Positions 62,881-64,000 of a DNA stretch of 64,000 nt are shown in pieces (the stretch's first letter is position 1; each line of letters opens with the position of its first letter). The position numbers and the translations under genes were made by a program. Origin of the DNA: Flavobacterium aquiphilum. Lineage in GTDB: Bacteria; Bacteroidota; Bacteroidia; Flavobacteriales; Flavobacteriaceae. Where the stretch lies: assembly GCF_027111335.1 (NCBI RefSeq), contig NZ_CP114288.1, positions 1,488,001-1,552,000 of the forward strand, written 5' to 3'. The notes below the pieces were generated by a model. It searched no databases. It was not told where the DNA came from and saw only the letters and a program-made list of their open reading frames with translations.

Positions 62881-64000
62881 ATGGAAGTTTTCAAAATAGA
62901 AGGAGGCGTTCGTCTAAAAGGAGAGGTAATACCTCAAGGGGCAAAAAACGAAGCATTGCAAATTTTGTGTGCTGTACTTTTAACGCCGGAAAAAGTAACA
63001 ATCAACAATATCCCGGATATTATCGATATCAATAAATTGATAAAACTTTTGGGGAATTTGGGAGTTAAAATTGAAAAATTAGGAGCGGGTTCTTATACTT
63101 TTCAATCAGATGAGGTAAATGTTGGGTATCTAGAAACTGAAGCTTTCAAGAAAGAGGGAGGCTCGCTTCGTGGTTCTATCATGATTGTTGGGCCACTTTT
63201 GGCACGTTATGGAAAAGGATATATCCCAAAACCAGGTGGAGACAAAATTGGTCGTAGAAGATTGGATACCCATTTTGAAGGATTCATTAATTTAGGAGCT
63301 AAATTTAGATACAACAGAGAAGACCATTTTTATGGAGTAGAAGCTCCAGATGGACTTGTCGGTGCTAATATGTTATTGGACGAAGCTTCTGTTACAGGAA
63401 CTGCAAATATTGTGATGTCGGCAGTTTTAGCCAAAGGAATAACAACAATTTACAATGCTGCCTGTGAGCCTTATTTGCAACAACTTTGCAAAATGCTAAA
63501 TTCTATGGGGGCTAAAATCACCGGAGTAGGATCAAATTTATTGACTATTGAAGGTGTTGAAAAATTGGGCGGTTGTACCCACAGAATTTTACCGGATATG
63601 ATTGAAATTGGCTCTTGGATTGGTCTTGCGGCTATGACAAGAAGCGAAATCACAATCAAAGATGTAAGTTGGGAGAATCTAGGTTTGATTCCAAATGTAT
63701 TCAGAAAACTCGGAATTACTTTGGAAAAACGTGGAGATGATATTTATATCCCGGAACACAAAGATGGTTACGAAGTAAAAACAGATATTGATGGTTCAAT
63801 CCTTACTATTGCCGATGCACCTTGGCCAGGATTCACCCCTGATTTATTAAGTATCGTATTAGTCGTTGCCACACAAGCCAAAGGTGATGTCTTGATTCAC
63901 CAAAAAATGTTCGAAAGCCGTTTGTTCTTCGTTGATAAACTTATCGATATGGGAGCAAAAATTATGTTGTGTGATCCGCACAGGGCTGTAGTTATTGGTC
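62881..64000 (+). CDS. murA: UDP-N-acetylglucosamine 1-carboxyvinyltransferase, 5' part (runs off the right edge)
   Basis: 373 residues from the ATG at 62881 are visible of about 435; the stop is outside. GAKNEALQILCA (with Lys22 of the substrate site as KNE), GSIMIVGPLLARYGKG, PGGDKIGRRRLDTHFEG and GFTPDLLSIVLVV are clear. The active-site loop, usually GGCxIGxRPxD, has Asp121 where most enzymes have Cys, the change found in fosfomycin-resistant MurA of Chlamydia and Mycobacterium. It adds enolpyruvate to UDP-GlcNAc in the first committed step of peptidoglycan synthesis. The gene lies 124 bases after DUF4290. Confidence 0.95.
   Translation, partial: MEVFKIEGGVRLKGEVIPQGAKNEALQILCAVLLTPEKVTINNIPDIIDINKLIKLLGNLGVKIEKLGAGSYTFQSDEVNVGYLETEAFKKEGGSLRGSIMIVGPLLARYGKGYIPKPGGDKIGRRRLDTHFEGFINLGAKFRYNREDHFYGVEAPDGLVGANMLLDEASVTGTANIVMSAVLAKGITTIYNAACEPYLQQLCKMLNSMGAKITGVGSNLLTIEGVEKLGGCTHRILPDMIEIGSWIGLAAMTRSEITIKDVSWENLGLIPNVFRKLGITLEKRGDDIYIPEHKDGYEVKTDIDGSILTIADAPWPGFTPDLLSIVLVVATQAKGDVLIHQKMFESRLFFVDKLIDMGAKIMLCDPHRAVVIG

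Noticed and set aside
1..64000. CRISPR array or rRNA operon
   Set aside because: No regularly spaced direct repeats and no rRNA-like sequence noticed; only one tRNA (54839-54912) was recognised.

Overview
The window looks like chromosomal DNA of a Flavobacterium-like member of the Bacteroidota. It is AT-rich, has TAnnTTTG-type -7 promoter elements, and encodes a type IX secretion C-terminal sorting domain, SusC-like carboxypeptidase-regulatory and TonB-plug modules, WbqC, DUF4290 and DUF5683 proteins, and many short interspersed inverted repeats of the kind I associate with flavobacterial genomes. No species can be named from sequence reading alone.

Layout. 1-6488: end of a purine nucleoside phosphorylase gene, a TPR hybrid histidine kinase, GAPDH, lipoyl synthase, an M48 peptidase and a TonB protein. 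6489-12079: an accessory island. It holds an IS982-family element, a decayed lipoprotein gene, a compact locus with a Cys/Pro-rich small peptide gene (8495-8650), an M50 membrane metallopeptidase with a PqqD/RRE-like N-terminus (8679-9650), a lipid-A-acyltransferase-fold gene broken or phase-switched at a 10-A tract (9640-10739) and a secreted carboxypeptidase-regulatory-like protein (10762-11610), then a decayed sensor-propeller fragment. This small locus is my best candidate for an undescribed system: a ribosomally made peptide that is cleaved and perhaps acylated. 12080-17947: ECF sigma factor, glycosyltransferase, acetyltransferases, murB, a rhodanese-thioredoxin lipoprotein and recF. 17948-22364: amidase, PhyH-type dioxygenase and GAF histidine kinase in loosely packed DNA. 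22365-28782: a forward run of TPR protein, ribH, mutL, two rhomboids and an EEP-family nuclease/phosphatase.

28857-34153: a reverse operon parA-parB-DUF5683-dapB-lepB-wbqC joining chromosome segregation, lysine/peptidoglycan precursor synthesis and protein export. 34389-42046: a dienoyl-CoA-reductase-like SDR, an aminotransferase, a TPR protein, a T9SS-exported pectate lyase with a LacI-type operator, an RsmI-like methylase, a low-molecular-weight phosphatase and dnaA. 42231-46586: thioesterase, YigZ, HAD, ribD, acetyltransferase and prmC. 46801-50535: ECF sigma factor, a putative anti-sigma protein and a VWA protein, the last two sharing a TonB-plug-like module. 50652-54912: MacB-like permease, hisS, a secreted hydrolase and tRNA-Met. 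55066-60664: START-like protein, class IV aminotransferase bracketed by two MITE-like repeats, YqgE, HU, fmt and recQ. 60701-64000: a third MITE-like repeat, a small ATPase, DUF493, DUF4290 and the 5' part of murA, whose usual active-site Cys is Asp.

Most of the window is housekeeping. The accessory signals lie in 6489-12079, in the pectate lyase promoter and in the interspersed repeats, several of which touch gene ends (prmC, the class IV aminotransferase, yqgE). All family assignments come from motif reading; no database search was run.
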